In this document: piece after piece, positions 10,501-20,710 of the stretch
Position numbering within the stretch: position 1 is the first letter of the stretch
How the letters are laid out: every line of letters begins with the position of its first letter
DNA from: Azolla caroliniana
Taxonomy: Eukaryota; Polypodiophyta
Reading direction: 5' to 3'
Length of the DNA: 64,000 nucleotides
Assembly (NCBI GenBank): GCA_043228905.1
Contig: JBHGNT010000017.1
Coordinates: 2,294,001-2,358,000, forward strand
Notes under the pieces: generated by a model
The model's database searches: none
Told to the model about the DNA's origin: nothing
The model's input: the letters and a program-made list of their open reading frames with translations, nothing else
Translations under genes and position numbers: made by a program

Positions 10501-11950
10501 ATTCCTTGTCCGTTAGATCACGGTTAGGAAGGTCTTCACCTCTAGTAGTTGCTACTACTTTCTTCTGGCTAACCTCAATGTGATTGAGATTTTGTCTCCT
10601 TGTTGAAGAGAAGTTTTTTTTCCTCTCTTCATGGTCTCTGGAGCTATTAGGGTCTGTGTTTCAATCGGAGAACCTTGTATGCGGAGCTTTATCTTCTTCA
10701 TAGGTCGGTCCGACAAGTTCTCAAACGACCTATTTAAGAAAGGACATGCGAAAACATAAGTTAGGTGGTCACGTAGATTAAGATTGTATATTAAAATACA
10801 AATAATTAGATGAAGAAATAAACTAGCAGGCGATTTGTGGTAAACTATAAATATCAATCATGCATTGAGTGTACATGGTAGTCCTATATTCAGAAATCTA
10901 TTCTAGTAAGAGCTATTCAACTTAGAAAATATATATCTTAATAAGTATACAAGTATATATATTGTCTTGAAGGGCAGGTATGGCTTACATTGATTCCATA
11001 TCCATATTGTAGAGAATTTGCATATGATAGACTTGAATTTGGTATCGTAAAGGTAATTTGTGGGTTATTTTGTACTAGTTTAAGCTATACTAGGTCATAA
11101 AACCTCTATAACTAAGACCCCTATTTTTTACAAAATAAGGCAAATCACCCTAAAAAAGGACTGATTTTGACAGAAAGTTTGATATCTTTTCACACAATAT
11201 AAGTTGTTGCCCCAAAGACACAATATTCCTCTTTCAAGTTCTTGTTTTATACAGGGACTTGATACGCCGTATCGAGTTCATGTATAAAACACAAACATAA
11301 TCCAGGAGCTCGATACGTTGTATCGAGTTCCTCTGTAAAAGAGTTGACTCGATACGGCGTATCGAGTTCCTATGTTACACAAGAACTCGATATGGCGTAT
11401 TGAGTTCCTGTTTAAAACACAAACGTTATACAGGAACTCGATACGGCATATCGAGTTGCTATTTAAAACACTAACATAATATAAGAACTCGATAAGTTGT
11501 ATCTAGTTCCTGTATAAAACACACATATTATATAGGAACTCGATACTGCGTATCGAGTTTCTGTTTAAAACGCAAGCAAAATAGAGGAACTCGATACGGC
11601 GTATTGAGTTCCTGTATAAAACGCAAACATAATACAGGAACTCGATACACTGTATCGAGTTCCTGTATAAAACACACATATTATACAAGAACTCGATACG
11701 GCGTATCGAGTTCTTGTTTAAATAAAAAACTTTAAAGAGGAACTCGATACGCCGTATGGAGTTCCTGTATAAAACCTAAACATCACACAAGAACTCGATA
11801 CGCTGTATCAAGTTCATGTATATTGTTTGTGTTTTATACAGGAACTCGATACGACGTATTGAGTTCCTGATGCTAAAACATATTTACAAAAATGTCCACA
11901 GTGTCAAAGGCTTACCTGGAGTCCTGACGATCGATTTTCTTTGAAGACAT
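7533..11950 (-). pseudogene. Spliced ParB-like / beta-class DNA methyltransferase fusion gene, decayed copy
   Basis: Proposed exons on the minus strand are 11950-11916, 10729-9110, 9039-8898, 8824-8358, 8269-7977 and 7885-7533, giving roughly 970 codons. Exon 2 has a basic N-terminal part (RPMKKIKLRIQG), a possible beta-rich module near 10480-10300, an acidic SDSDSSSENEDED stretch and a ParB-like domain with ISGSHSAEARRQL (9743-9705; GSHS-AEA corresponds to the ParB GxHR box). Exons 3-6 form an amino methyltransferase in beta-class order: motif IV ADIPY (8563-8552, DPPY-like), then NPYQKPRRLMMRLIEMFS and the AdoMet motif LDLFSGTG (near 7996-7977), then an acidic tail. Exon 3 to 4 splicing is in phase across TG|G. 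Defects are frameshifts near 10600, 10125 and 9160, stops at 10210, 10067 and 8004, and a probable acceptor AG-to-AA change at 7886. Such fusions are known in prophages; a host-spliced version in a plant transposon is unusual. Sites modified (N6A or N4C) are unknown. Confidence 0.75.
11255..11868. repeat. Palindrome array of copy B (about 13 units)
   Basis: About thirteen 25-bp palindromes of the type CTCGATACGGCGTATCGAG occur at intervals of roughly 48 bp. The linkers resemble CTGTATAAAACACAAACAT. Unit centres vary (GCC, GGC, GTT, ACT, GAC) while the CTCGATA arms are conserved. It lies wholly within intron 1 of the ParB-methyltransferase gene. Copy A has the same array with fewer, more uniform units. 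Degeneration concentrated at CpG-rich centres would fit methylation-driven decay, but that is inference. Confidence 0.9.
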
Positions 11951-12084
11951 GGTTGATATTTGTCAATTATTAGGCGGAGATCTCGCAATCGTACTTCGTG
12001 CTCTGTGTGCTCTATTTGCTCTGTTTGCTCTGTGTGCTCTTGTGTGCTCTTGTGTTTCATGTGGGTGAAATATGACGAGGTCTT

Positions 12085-12096
12085 CCTATTTATAGG
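12085..12096 (-). promoter_or_regulatory. TATA box of the ParB-methyltransferase gene, copy B
   Basis: CCTATAAATAGG on the minus strand lies about 140 bp upstream of the ATG at 11950-11948. It is identical, with its flanks, to the copy A block at 790-801. The leader between TATA and ATG is rich in GAGCACA/GAACAC repeats in both copies. Confidence 0.5.
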
Positions 12097-12757
12097 GATT
12101 GGCCACAGTGGTTAAAGTAACCACAATCAGCTTAACTAGGGTTGGCAAGTGTGAGGTTAGTTAATTAGTAACCACAGTCACATTAACTTGAGTAACTTAT
12201 GATTGCATTAATGATTACAAAGTCAAACTAACATATTGATGAATATTTTATAGTCAAAATAACTTACAATGAGTTTAAAGGTCATGAAGGAAACAATGAT
12301 AGAGGTTCATGAATGAACCAATTATTGATTACTGAAATCAACATTTTTATGACTCTTAATTGCTTTGTATTAAAGATGTGGGCATGAATGAACCAATGAT
12401 TGAAAAGTCTTAGATTTAAAATGGTGCCATTAATGAACCAATGACTGAGAAGTTCTATATTAAATATGGGTGCCATTAATTAACCAATGATTTTAAGTTT
12501 AATCTAACATATATATGGCTTGGTAATGATTGTAATTATATTATACTTGATTTAACTTCATATAGACTAGTTTAAGTAATTAGTAATATGTTAAATATAA
12601 TACTATAATAAAGAAAATATTTTTTATGTATTGTATTAATATAATATTAAATATTATAGACATTATATTGAGGGAGTTTCTGTTTAGAGAGGAGCTTATT
12701 AGTTTTTTGCCTTAGCCTAAGCACATAACTTAAAGAGCTCTGTCTAGACCTTAACCC

Positions 12758-15535
12758 ATGAGTGAAGATTCACCGTTCTCGATTGAAGAATATTGTTTGT
12801 CATCAGACTCTTCGTTTTCTACAGAAGAATATTGTTTGTCGACAGACTCACCATTTTCTTTTGAAGAATACTATTCTATCGAAGAGTACTGTCTAAGCTC
12901 ATCTTCACCTACAATGAATGTGAATAATGACACCTATGAAGAGTTCTCTATTGAAGAATACGATATTAATAAAGATACGGAGAATGAAGGTAGTGCCAAT
13001 GAAACATCGAATATCATGGGCGATGGTCACAACAAAGAATTGGATAGTAACAAGGTTACACCAACTTCTATGCAAGAAGAGAAATCTGGAAGCCCTATGC
13101 ATATTAGAAGAATCCGACGAAGAATTCGTCTAGCTAGATTTAACTTGGTGACATCAGATAAACAGATTGGATTTGATGTCAAAAAAATATGCTGTGCTTG
13201 TGGTTGTATCTCTATGATTGGAAAATCAAAGTTGCGAGAATTAAGGCGATACTATTTTTCAATGACTGGTGATGAGCAAGACACTTACCTCAGGTCACAT
13301 ATGCAACTAGTGTCTGAGAAATGTACGGGGATCAAAGTATCATTCGAGTATTATATCTTCCATGCGCAACAGATATGTAGAGTTGAATTCAAAATTGCGT
13401 TATGTGTTAGTAACATGCGGCGACATAGAGTACAACAACGTCTACTTAGCGGGGATCAGATGCTCAATTGTAAAGAGGTTCCAAATATGAAAGGTGAAAT
13501 TGGAAGACATGCTATTGGTTGGATGAAAACTTACTTTCAGTTAAATTGTGAAGTTATGCCCACTATAGGTAGGATGCACCTTTCTGATAATTACACACGT
13601 CGGGAAGTTTATGATGTCTATCGATCTGATATGGTGGGCTCACATAATAAGTCTGTCACATATAGCCAATTCACAAGATTATGGAGAGCTCGGTTTTCAA
13701 ATGTTATCATTCCACGTAAAGTACGCATGGGGTATTGCTCCATTTGTGCAAATCTTAAAAGTTTGGCTAAAGGTGCAAAGACATCAATGGAAAAGGATAT
13801 GAGTAAGAAGTTACTACAAGAGCATCGTGAGGCACAATCGTTAGAACGAAAGAAGGCGATGTATCATAGAGAGGCGATGCATCATAGAGAGAAGTGTTTG
13901 AAGAGGCCTGAACAATACATGTGCTTAATGATAGATGGCATGGACCAGAAGAAGACGTGCTTGCCGCATATGCGGAGGCTCCCCAAAGACGTCAATGATG
14001 AGTGCCTTGTTCAAATGCACTTGGTGGGATGCTTAGCTTATAATAGGTCTGTTGGACCTCATGTCTTCATTACATACCCCAATGTTCACAATGACCCTAA
14101 CCTAACAGGTATAGTGATTCACCGAGTTTTGATGTCTTGGGGCCAACCTTTCCCCCCTGTTCCATACATTCAATTGGACAATACTGCTAGAGAGAACAAA
14201 AATTCAATTGTGTTTGGCTATCTAAGTATGTTGGTCAACCAAGGATTGTTTAGGAAAGTGAAAGTCAATTTTCTTTTGGTTGGCCACACACATGATCATA
14301 TAGATCAGATGTTTAGCACATTCTCCAGACAGTTGTCTCGGCATGATGTTTTCACATTACCTAAACTATTTGATGTCATTTGTGATGCATATACACCACG
14401 CCCAAAAGTGTTACACTTGAAGGAGGTATATGACTTTAAGAGATATATATTAGATGGGGGTGTTGGGAATGTTAAAGTGCTTGCTTAGTTAAACAATATA
14501 AGCTTCAATCACATTTTTATGATAAAGAAAAATGAAATAAGTGGTTCTACTCTTTTGTATGCTAAACAATATTCATCTTCTACAACATGGGAACCTGAAG
14601 GTGGTTGCCAGTTATTACTTTGTATGCCGAGTACAATTGTCCATGGAGCTCATCAAATGCTAATTGAGAAGAAAGGACAGTTGCACAGTGACTTGGTATC
14701 AGAACAAAAACGGTTATGGATCCAAGCCTTAAAAGGAAAAAGAAAGCATATTGAGGCCGCCAAAAAATATGCCACACAACAAGACACATCATGGTGGGAT
14801 GTATTTTATAGTGAGAAAAAAGGAATTATAGACAATTGTGTATTTGGTGATAATTGGAATTTGGAAACGCCATTCACATGGTCGCTGCAACACGATCGTG
14901 TAAATAGAACTCTAGAGCAACCGGCAAATGCGATTAATAACAGTTTGGTCCATCCACAACAAAGAGACATTTATGTGGGACCAAGGATGACCAAAGCAGC
15001 TGAAGCTAGATGGCAAGGCAATTTGCAAGAGCTCACGATGGGGATGTTGATTGCAACGCTGGCTGATGAGAATTCACATGGCCACCAATTTTGGGTTGGT
15101 AAAATTCTAGAAGTGCTAATGCATGAAATAGAAAACACTATCAAGTCTATAAACATTCATTGGTACAACACTAGAAGTGCAAATGCTTTTACAGGTAAGT
15201 ATACATTGGAGATGATTGAATGCCCAACAAGAAGGGGAGGTAGGAAGAGGAAGCGAAACATTCGTAACACCTCTACCCTTCATATCTCTGATGTGGATAT
15301 CATCGTGTACGACTTCACACTTACAAAAGCCGGACAATTAAGGAGGTCAACAATAGATATAATATTACCAGTTCTACAAGGTGGCTCGAGTCAAAGGCAA
15401 ACGAGATCTGCTACATATAATCTAGAGTCAAACCATTTGGTTTATGACAAAGATAATGCATTGATTGGTACATCCGAGGATGACGAGGAGGAATCGTCAT
15501 TGTATAATATTAGTTATAGTAGTGATTCTCCGTAA
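12758..15535 (+). pseudogene. DUF7869-like candidate transposase, one nonsense codon (copy B)
   Basis: It is collinear with the intact copy A gene at 1471-4251. It keeps the core motifs MIDGMDQ, QLDNTARENK and GHTHDHIDQMF, and the basic RKRKRN and acidic C-terminal tail. The frame is open except for TAG at 14486-14488, where copy A has CAG. A restart at 14519 stays in the same frame. Differences from copy A include a shorter N-terminal SIEEYCLS repeat region and an 18-nt duplication (EAMHHR, near 13870). The stop falls after the acidic triad, so a truncated product would retain the presumed catalytic residues. Whether it works is unknown. Confidence 0.8.
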
Positions 15536-15871
15536 AGGAATGATCATGAATGTATTTTTGGCTATTAAGTGTAATTACATTCCGCTTGTAACAAATCGAG
15601 TAATATAAAAGCATGTGTTTTGAATTCTTATGATTTCTAAAAAATCGTTGAATCTTATAAAATAACATTGGTTGTAAAGTTCGTGATATAAATTGAGAAT
15701 GTAACTTTTTGAAATGCCTCTTTTTTTAGTTACTTCTAAATCACAGAAATAGTGGATTTTTAACCTTTTTCATAGTATGTTTGAACATGTATGATACTGG
15801 TATCAATGTGTTTTGTAAAATCATTGAAAAAGCCCTAAAATCAACCAAAATTTTCCTTATCCTTCCATTTA

Positions 15872-15906
15872 TGCGTGATCTTTCCACTTGTGAATGCGAA
15901 CGTGTT
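15872..15906 (-). repeat. Right terminal inverted repeat of copy B
   Basis: On the minus strand it reads AACACGTTCGCATTCACAAG and onward, matching the left terminus at about 31 of 35 positions. It is followed by the target duplication CAAG at 15907-15910 and then Copia sequence. Confidence 0.9.
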
Positions 15907-15910
15907 CAAG

Positions 15911-16928
15911 GTTAGTTATTGGAAAAACTTGTTGAAGTTCCTTCTTCACAAGTTGTAGATACCGTCACTAGTGAGTTGGCAAGTAGAGGTAAGTTGTCGA
16001 CATAAAAACCAATTATGATGAGATTATTCTTAGCTCTTTTAATGTATACATTTGGTTCATTCTTTAATATTTTATAACCATTGTTAGTTAGAAAATTATG
16101 AAGTCAATGATACCAAACTCGTGGAGATTGTTGCAGATCGTATAAGGATCGATGTAAGTGACATACAACATTTGGTCGAGTTGAATATTCAAAATGTGGT
16201 GGTTGTTGCATATAGATCTCTTCTTCAAGTTCTTCGTGAAGGAAAGCGGTTTGAACATCTAAGTGATGGAGTTCCAAATCAAGTTCGACGGCGAGAGAGA
16301 CAAATATGTGAAATGTGATACTTTGCAATGTAGGGCTAAATGTATCTTTGAAGTCAATTCCAGGTATTTGAGAAAAACCACAAGCTACGAGACGAGCTTT
16401 GAAATGTATAATATTTCCATTAGCATTGGTCTTCTTCCGAAGAACCCACTTACAACTAACAATTTGTTGAGCAGGTGGTGGATCGATAAGGCTCCAAGTT
16501 TTGTTCTTTAATAAGGCTGTCATCTCTTCTTCCATGGTTGCTCTCAATTTAGGGCCATTGGTACTAGACAACACTTCTTGAGTGATAATAATCAATTCAT
16601 TTGTGGTATCCGACTCTTCTTCAACTATGAGAGCGTCCATATCGAGGTCCACAAAGTGTGCCTCGAATTGGTCGAGTTCCTTATAGATATCGGACAAGGA
16701 GCACGTATGGCGAGGTGGCGAGTCATTATCATATGGGTTTGGATAGTCTTGTGAGGATTGTGATTTTGAGTTGATTGAAAAATCATTAGTGATGTCGGGT
16801 GATTCAAGACTAAATGGCGGAATGATTTGATGGGTTTGAGGGCTTTCAAGAACATGTTGATTAGAGGTCGAGAAATTTGATAAAGAGAGTGGTAAAGTGT
16901 TAAATGTATGTAAGTGTGGCGAAGACAA
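15911..16928 (-). pseudogene. Copia reverse transcriptase, N-terminal part
   Basis: From 16928 leftward the frame has the linker and then the palm and finger motifs: EEEMTALLKNKTWSLIDPP, CKWVLRKKTNANG, DVQTAFLHEELEEEIYMQQP and SLYDLQQSPRVWY. After a stop near 16103 it continues to IIIGFYVDN, a degraded form of the YVDD active site. It ends at the insertion point at 15911 and is continued by 6445-5687. The element carries no working polymerase. Confidence 0.85.
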
Positions 16929-17790
16929 GGTTGATGGAGATGATGTTCTTGTGAGGTCATCATAATGTGTAGAGTTGGATGGTGTGAAACCACTATCAAG
17001 ATGTGGGTGAATGAATGTAGTTAGTTAGTTTAGGTTGGGTAGTTCTTTTATGTTGGTTGGTTAGATTTAAAGATGTAATTTTTATTAACTTTAAATTTAA
17101 ATGTTGGTTTCTTATGCAAACGGAGTGGAACGGGAGGAGTTCTTGGAGCAGAGGAGATGGGAGGAGATGGGAGGAGATGCAAGGGATTGATGTGGAGGAG
17201 AGATCGGAGGAGGTGCAAGGTGCTGTAAAAGTGCAAGGGATTACCACATAACGATTGACAACATTGGGGTGGGAGGCGGCGATGATATTAGCGGCTTTCT
17301 TCGATCGCTTGCTGGTGGCGATAGCAGCGGCATCAACATTCTTTTGTCGGTGGCCACTAGGAGTTCTCTTTGAAGGGCGGCGATTATCATCATCGATGTT
17401 CTGTTTGCGGGAGGCGGCGACGGTGGAGCTGGTTGGGAGGCGGCAGAAGTTAGCAATAGCGTTGTTCTGTTGGCTGCAGAAGGGGATAGCGGCGGTGTTG
17501 TTTGGGAGGTGACGATAATCAGCAACCGTCATGTTCTTTTTGGTGGCAGAAGTCGATGGCATAGGTGGCGGCGGCATTGTTTGGAGGGTAATAGACATCG
17601 TCAACAACATTGTTGTGTGGGTGGCAGAAGGCGACAACGGTTCTATTTGGAGAGCGGTGTACATCAACGACAACCTTGTTATGAGACTCGTGAACGGTGG
17701 CGACATCATCTTCTAATTGTTCGCCTCCTTCACGAATATCATTTTTAAGGTTATGTGTTGGTGTCTTGGATTCAAGAAAGAGCGACTCAT
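16929..17790 (-). repeat. Low-complexity linker of the Copia with about 36-bp degenerate repeats
   Basis: Between the integrase remnant and reverse transcriptase lies an unusually long, Pro/Ala/Asn-rich stretch. On the minus strand units beginning GCCGCCTCCC recur about every 27-39 bp between 17250 and 17530. A second run with GTTGTCGTTGATGTACACCG-like units lies at 17560-17710. The frames here are open in several registers because of composition, so they are not called as genes. It looks like an expanded minisatellite in the normally variable integrase-RT spacer. Confidence 0.6.
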
Positions 17791-17883
17791 CAAATTTGAG
17801 ATTGTAGACATTTCAATTGTAGATTTAGTTGCTTTTTTGTTACTGATTTGTAATTTGTAAAAGTTGTGAAAGCTTGGTCTTTG

Positions 17884-18656
17884 CTATTGAGGAAACCTTG
17901 TATAATCATCGATGAAACTAATGAAATATTTTGATTTAAAAAGTGATTGAGTTGGGAATGGACCGCATATGACACTATGGACAAGTTCAAGAGGTCGACT
18001 TCTTCGTGAGTTACTTGTAGTAAACTTTAATGATGCCATTTTGCCGAACAGGCACGCCTCACATAGGTCAATTTTGCAAAACATATCCTTTGGGACTCCT
18101 TGAGCGAGCTTGTGAGTTTAGAGTGTTCGCATAACAACAAGGTGTGGATGTCCAAGTCGATAGTGCCAAAGTAAGGTGAGTTCCTATTGTCTTTCGATTT
18201 CGGTTGTGTGAACTTCGATTTTTGATTGGGTTGTTGGATGTACACTAATTGGATATTACCCTCTTGTCTTTTGTAGGAAGTTCGTATGATGAGACCATTT
18301 AGTAGAAGATGACGAATCACGGCTTGGTTATGATGGAACTCGATGATGGTTCCATTTGAAGTTGCTTGGCTTATTGAAAGGAGGGTCTTGGTGATACCAG
18401 GCACGTGGTACACATAATTTATGGTGAAGTTTCCTCCTCCATGGAGATGAAAAGTAAGTTGGCCTTTGCCTAATGCTTGTTTTACTCCATTATTTCCAAA
18501 TCGAGTAGTTATTGAATTTTGTAGGGGTGTGTACCTTTGAAGCCAATCCGATCGATGTGTGAGGTGGTTCGTTGCTCCAGTGTCAAGACACCATTTTTCA
18601 TCCTTCTTTGTTGGTATATCCTCGACAAGTGCTTCAACCACAAAAGCTTGCATCAA
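17884..18656 (-). pseudogene. Copia protease and truncated integrase
   Basis: WCLDTGATNHLTH (near 18585) is the aspartic protease active site. It is followed by the usual HVPGITKTLLSISQ stretch and the pre-integrase Cys region CEACLFGKM. The integrase begins LELVHSVICGPF, where the first catalytic Asp is Val, and breaks off after YFISFIDDYTRF. The second Asp and the Glu of the D,D(35)E core are deleted. A frame change occurs near 18085. The element could not integrate by itself. Confidence 0.8.
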
Positions 18657-18828
18657 GTCGTTGTAACCTTCTTCTTCATATTCATCCTTTTTTTCAATTG
18701 AGGCAACATAAACCTCTTCTTCTTCTTCTTCTTCTTCTCCATTTCTCTCTTCCTCGAATTCTTCTACAATGTGCGCTTGTGGTCGACGAATGTTGCTTGG
18801 GAATCTTCAAATAGACTTTTGTTTTGCC

Positions 18829-19613
18829 TTACATTCTTGTGGTGTGTGGCCCTTGTCTTTTGCAAATGTTGCGATAGTACTTAGTGAATTTCATTCCTCC
18901 TTTAGCCATAGGTGCATTACTCCACTGACTCTTGAAACTCTTGTATCTTGCTTTTGGTTTGTAATGAGGTCGATAGGCTGCCATAGCGATTGCTTGTGTT
19001 GATGTGTTTTCTTCTCTTGTCTTTCTCATCGAGTCTTCTTATCTTATGTCTCCCATGAGATCTTCCACAATAGTTTGTTTATTTAAATATTGTGTGGAGT
19101 CACAAAAGATGACCAAGAAGAGGGTAAAGCACCTAATAATAAACATCTTTGTAGTTTGTTGGAAATGTCCAAGCCAGATGTAATTGTATCATCCAATTTC
19201 TTTTCCCAAGTTGTTAGAAAATTATCTATATCATCTTCTTCTTTCATTGTAAATGTGACATATGCATGTAGTCTGTGCACTTGTGCTGCATCCGTCTTTG
19301 GTTCGTATTGTGTCTTTAATTTCACCCAAATTTGATACGAAGTTTGTAACTTTCTAACCGCTTCTCCTTGAACATCTGATATATGTGCTAATAATTCCAT
19401 CTTTGCTACAAGATCTTTCTCTTCCCAAATAACTTGATCAGTTCTGGGGAGATCAGGTTTTGTTGATAATCCTGACACTACATCCCAAAGTTTGTAGTGT
19501 TGAAATAATAATTCGAGTCGAGCACTCCAAATGCGATAATTTTTCTTTGATAACTTTACTAATGAAAGTTTATGTGTGTTGAGAATGTTGGCAGGAGTTG
19601 AGGATTGTGTCAT
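18829..19613 (-). pseudogene. Copia gag (UBN2-type) with decayed zinc knuckle
   Basis: The minus-strand frame from 19613 has the gag core, for example LSKKNYRIWSARLELLFQHY, LWDVVSGL and LGALPSSWSSFV, ending in a stop at 19083. A second piece at 19029-18829 contains KFTKYYRNICKRQG, a recognisable but broken CCHC knuckle. The coding start lies about 100 bp inside the 5' LTR and primer site, as expected for Copia. Confidence 0.8.
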
Positions 19614-19710
19614 TTTTATGGAAGAGGGCTATCCGGCTTAGCGCTTGTCTTGATGACAAATCGATCAATGCTCTTGGGATTCTCTAGTCTTATTTGATAG
19701 ATGCGGAAAT

Positions 19711-19727
19711 CTATAAATCTGATACCA
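19711..19727 (-). other. Primer binding site (tRNA-iMet type)
   Basis: TGGTATCAGATTTATAG on the minus strand directly follows the LTR end CTACA. TGGTATCAGA is the standard complement of the plant initiator-Met tRNA 3' end. Confidence 0.85.
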
Positions 19728-19973
19728 TGTAGAATTCGACAACTATACAAATAGAGGATGATTGCTAGAGAGAGAGATTACACATACATAAAATCTGTTC
19801 TATATTGATTGTGTAATGTTACATTAGCCAAAATGACTTGTTTGTAGAGACGATGGACAAAAAGTTATGTCTCTTCAATGAAGAGTTTTCTCTAAAGTCT
19901 AATAATAAATAACTCTTCGTAATTACTTATTTTTCTAATTAATAATAATATAATATTTAGGTTAAATATTTCC
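19728..19973 (-). repeat. 5' LTR of the minus-strand Copia
   Basis: It is 246 bp and in minus sense starts TGGAAATATT and ends GAATTCTACA (TG...CA). It is followed outside by the target duplication ACAAC (19974-19978). It differs from the left LTR by scattered substitutions, so the insertion is not recent. Confidence 0.9.
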
Positions 19974-20164
19974 ACAACTACCCTCTTTCCTCCTCCTGCA
20001 ACACAAACACAAGCACAAGTGCAGGCGGGCTGGAGCAGCTACTATTATTGATTGTGATTTGGTTCCATGAGTTTGTATCTCCCTGGGCACTTCTGGTGGG
20101 CTATTCCGCTGGGCTTGCACTAGGTATAATCCTCTGCCATATCCTCTTCTTAAAATTGAAGTGA
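19974..20164 (+). pseudogene. LRR receptor-like protein pseudogene, 3' piece
   Basis: This continues the frame cut at 5233 with YPLSSSCNTNTSTSAGG, then a hydrophobic segment (LEQLLLLIVIWFHEFVSPW and LLVGYSAGLALGIILC), a short basic tail and TGA at 20162-20164. A transmembrane helix with only a few cytoplasmic residues is typical of receptor-like proteins rather than receptor kinases. Removing the Copia and one ACAAC restores an ENN-YPLSSSC junction. Confidence 0.85.
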
Positions 20165-20439
20165 ATCAGTAGTAGCTGATGGTCAAGAGAACTGGACTGG
20201 ATTGGACTGCACAGTTTTGAGGAGTGCCATCATAAAAGCTAATTTGAAATACTCACACGAGGAGCACAATCTCCAACATGAGAATTTCGAACTATGTATA
20301 AATATGCCTTTCCAACTTTGTATTGTATGCATTTTACTCCATGGACCATGAAAGCATTCCATTGTTGATGTTCATACGTATCCATTTTGAAGGCCTAGGT
20401 CCATTTCCTTACCTCTCAATTACTCTGGATATTTCCTCT

Positions 20440-20546
20440 TAATTTACCTACATTACCACTCTAGAATGTAGGGGTTGAACCCATGATCATGGTCTCCATT
20501 GGACAACCTTACCAAGCTACAAGTCACACACACACACACACACACA

Positions 20547-20593
<47 letters not shown>

Positions 20594-20652
20594 TTAGCTT
20601 ACCCTAGTGGTAAGTTGTTACACTACTAGCACTACAACTCTAGTTCTCCATA

Positions 20653-20705
<53 letters not shown>

Positions 20706-20710
20706 ATTCT
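20440..20710 (-). repeat. Possible tRNA-derived SINE fragment with (CA)n(CT)n microsatellites
   Basis: On the minus strand, TAGCTTGGTAAGG (A-box-like) and GGGTTCAACCCC (B-box-like, near 20470) are spaced as in tRNA-derived SINEs. Compound repeats follow: (CA)n(CT)n at 20525-20590 and (CT)n(CA)n at 20654-20705, arranged as mirror images around a 63-bp spacer with its own CTTACCCTAGTGGTAAG hairpin. No target duplication was found. The SINE call is tentative. Confidence 0.35.

Larger units (their letters stand above)
6446..15906. mobile_element. Complete DNA transposon copy B carrying DUF7869-like and ParB-methyltransferase genes
   Basis: The element is 9,461 bp and is bounded by 35-bp inverted repeats (6446-6480 and 15872-15906, about 31 of 35 matching). 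The 4-bp direct duplication CAAG lies at 6442-6445 and 15907-15910. It is inserted in the reverse transcriptase of the surrounding Copia, whose uninterrupted sequence confirms the boundaries. Contents left to right are a non-coding left arm, a six-exon leftward ParB-methyltransferase gene, a palindrome array in its first intron, a divergent promoter, and a rightward DUF7869-like gene. Both genes carry inactivating mutations. A 4-bp duplication is compatible with several superfamilies, so none is assigned. Confidence 0.9.
5234..19973 (-). mobile_element. Ty1/Copia LTR retrotransposon (minus strand), split by transposon copy B
   Basis: The two LTRs (5234-5482 and 19728-19973) are flanked by ACAAC at 5229-5233 and 19974-19978. 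In minus orientation the order is 5' LTR, primer site for tRNA-iMet, gag, protease, truncated integrase, a variable linker, reverse transcriptase, RNase H, a G-rich polypurine tract (5483-5494) and the 3' LTR. Reverse transcriptase is interrupted between 15911 and 6441 by the inserted DNA transposon. Without that insert the Copia would be about 5.3 kb. Many stops and a lost integrase core show it is dead. Confidence 0.9.

Noticed and set aside
7533-10729. Bacterial contamination as the source of the ParB-methyltransferase region
   Set aside because: The domains are split by GT-AG introns in matching phases, the region is AT-rich like its surroundings and lies between terminal repeats within a plant Copia.
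16996-17709. A 237-aa Ser/Thr/Pro-rich gene on the minus strand
   Set aside because: It is one of several overlapping open frames in the minisatellite-like spacer of the dead Copia.
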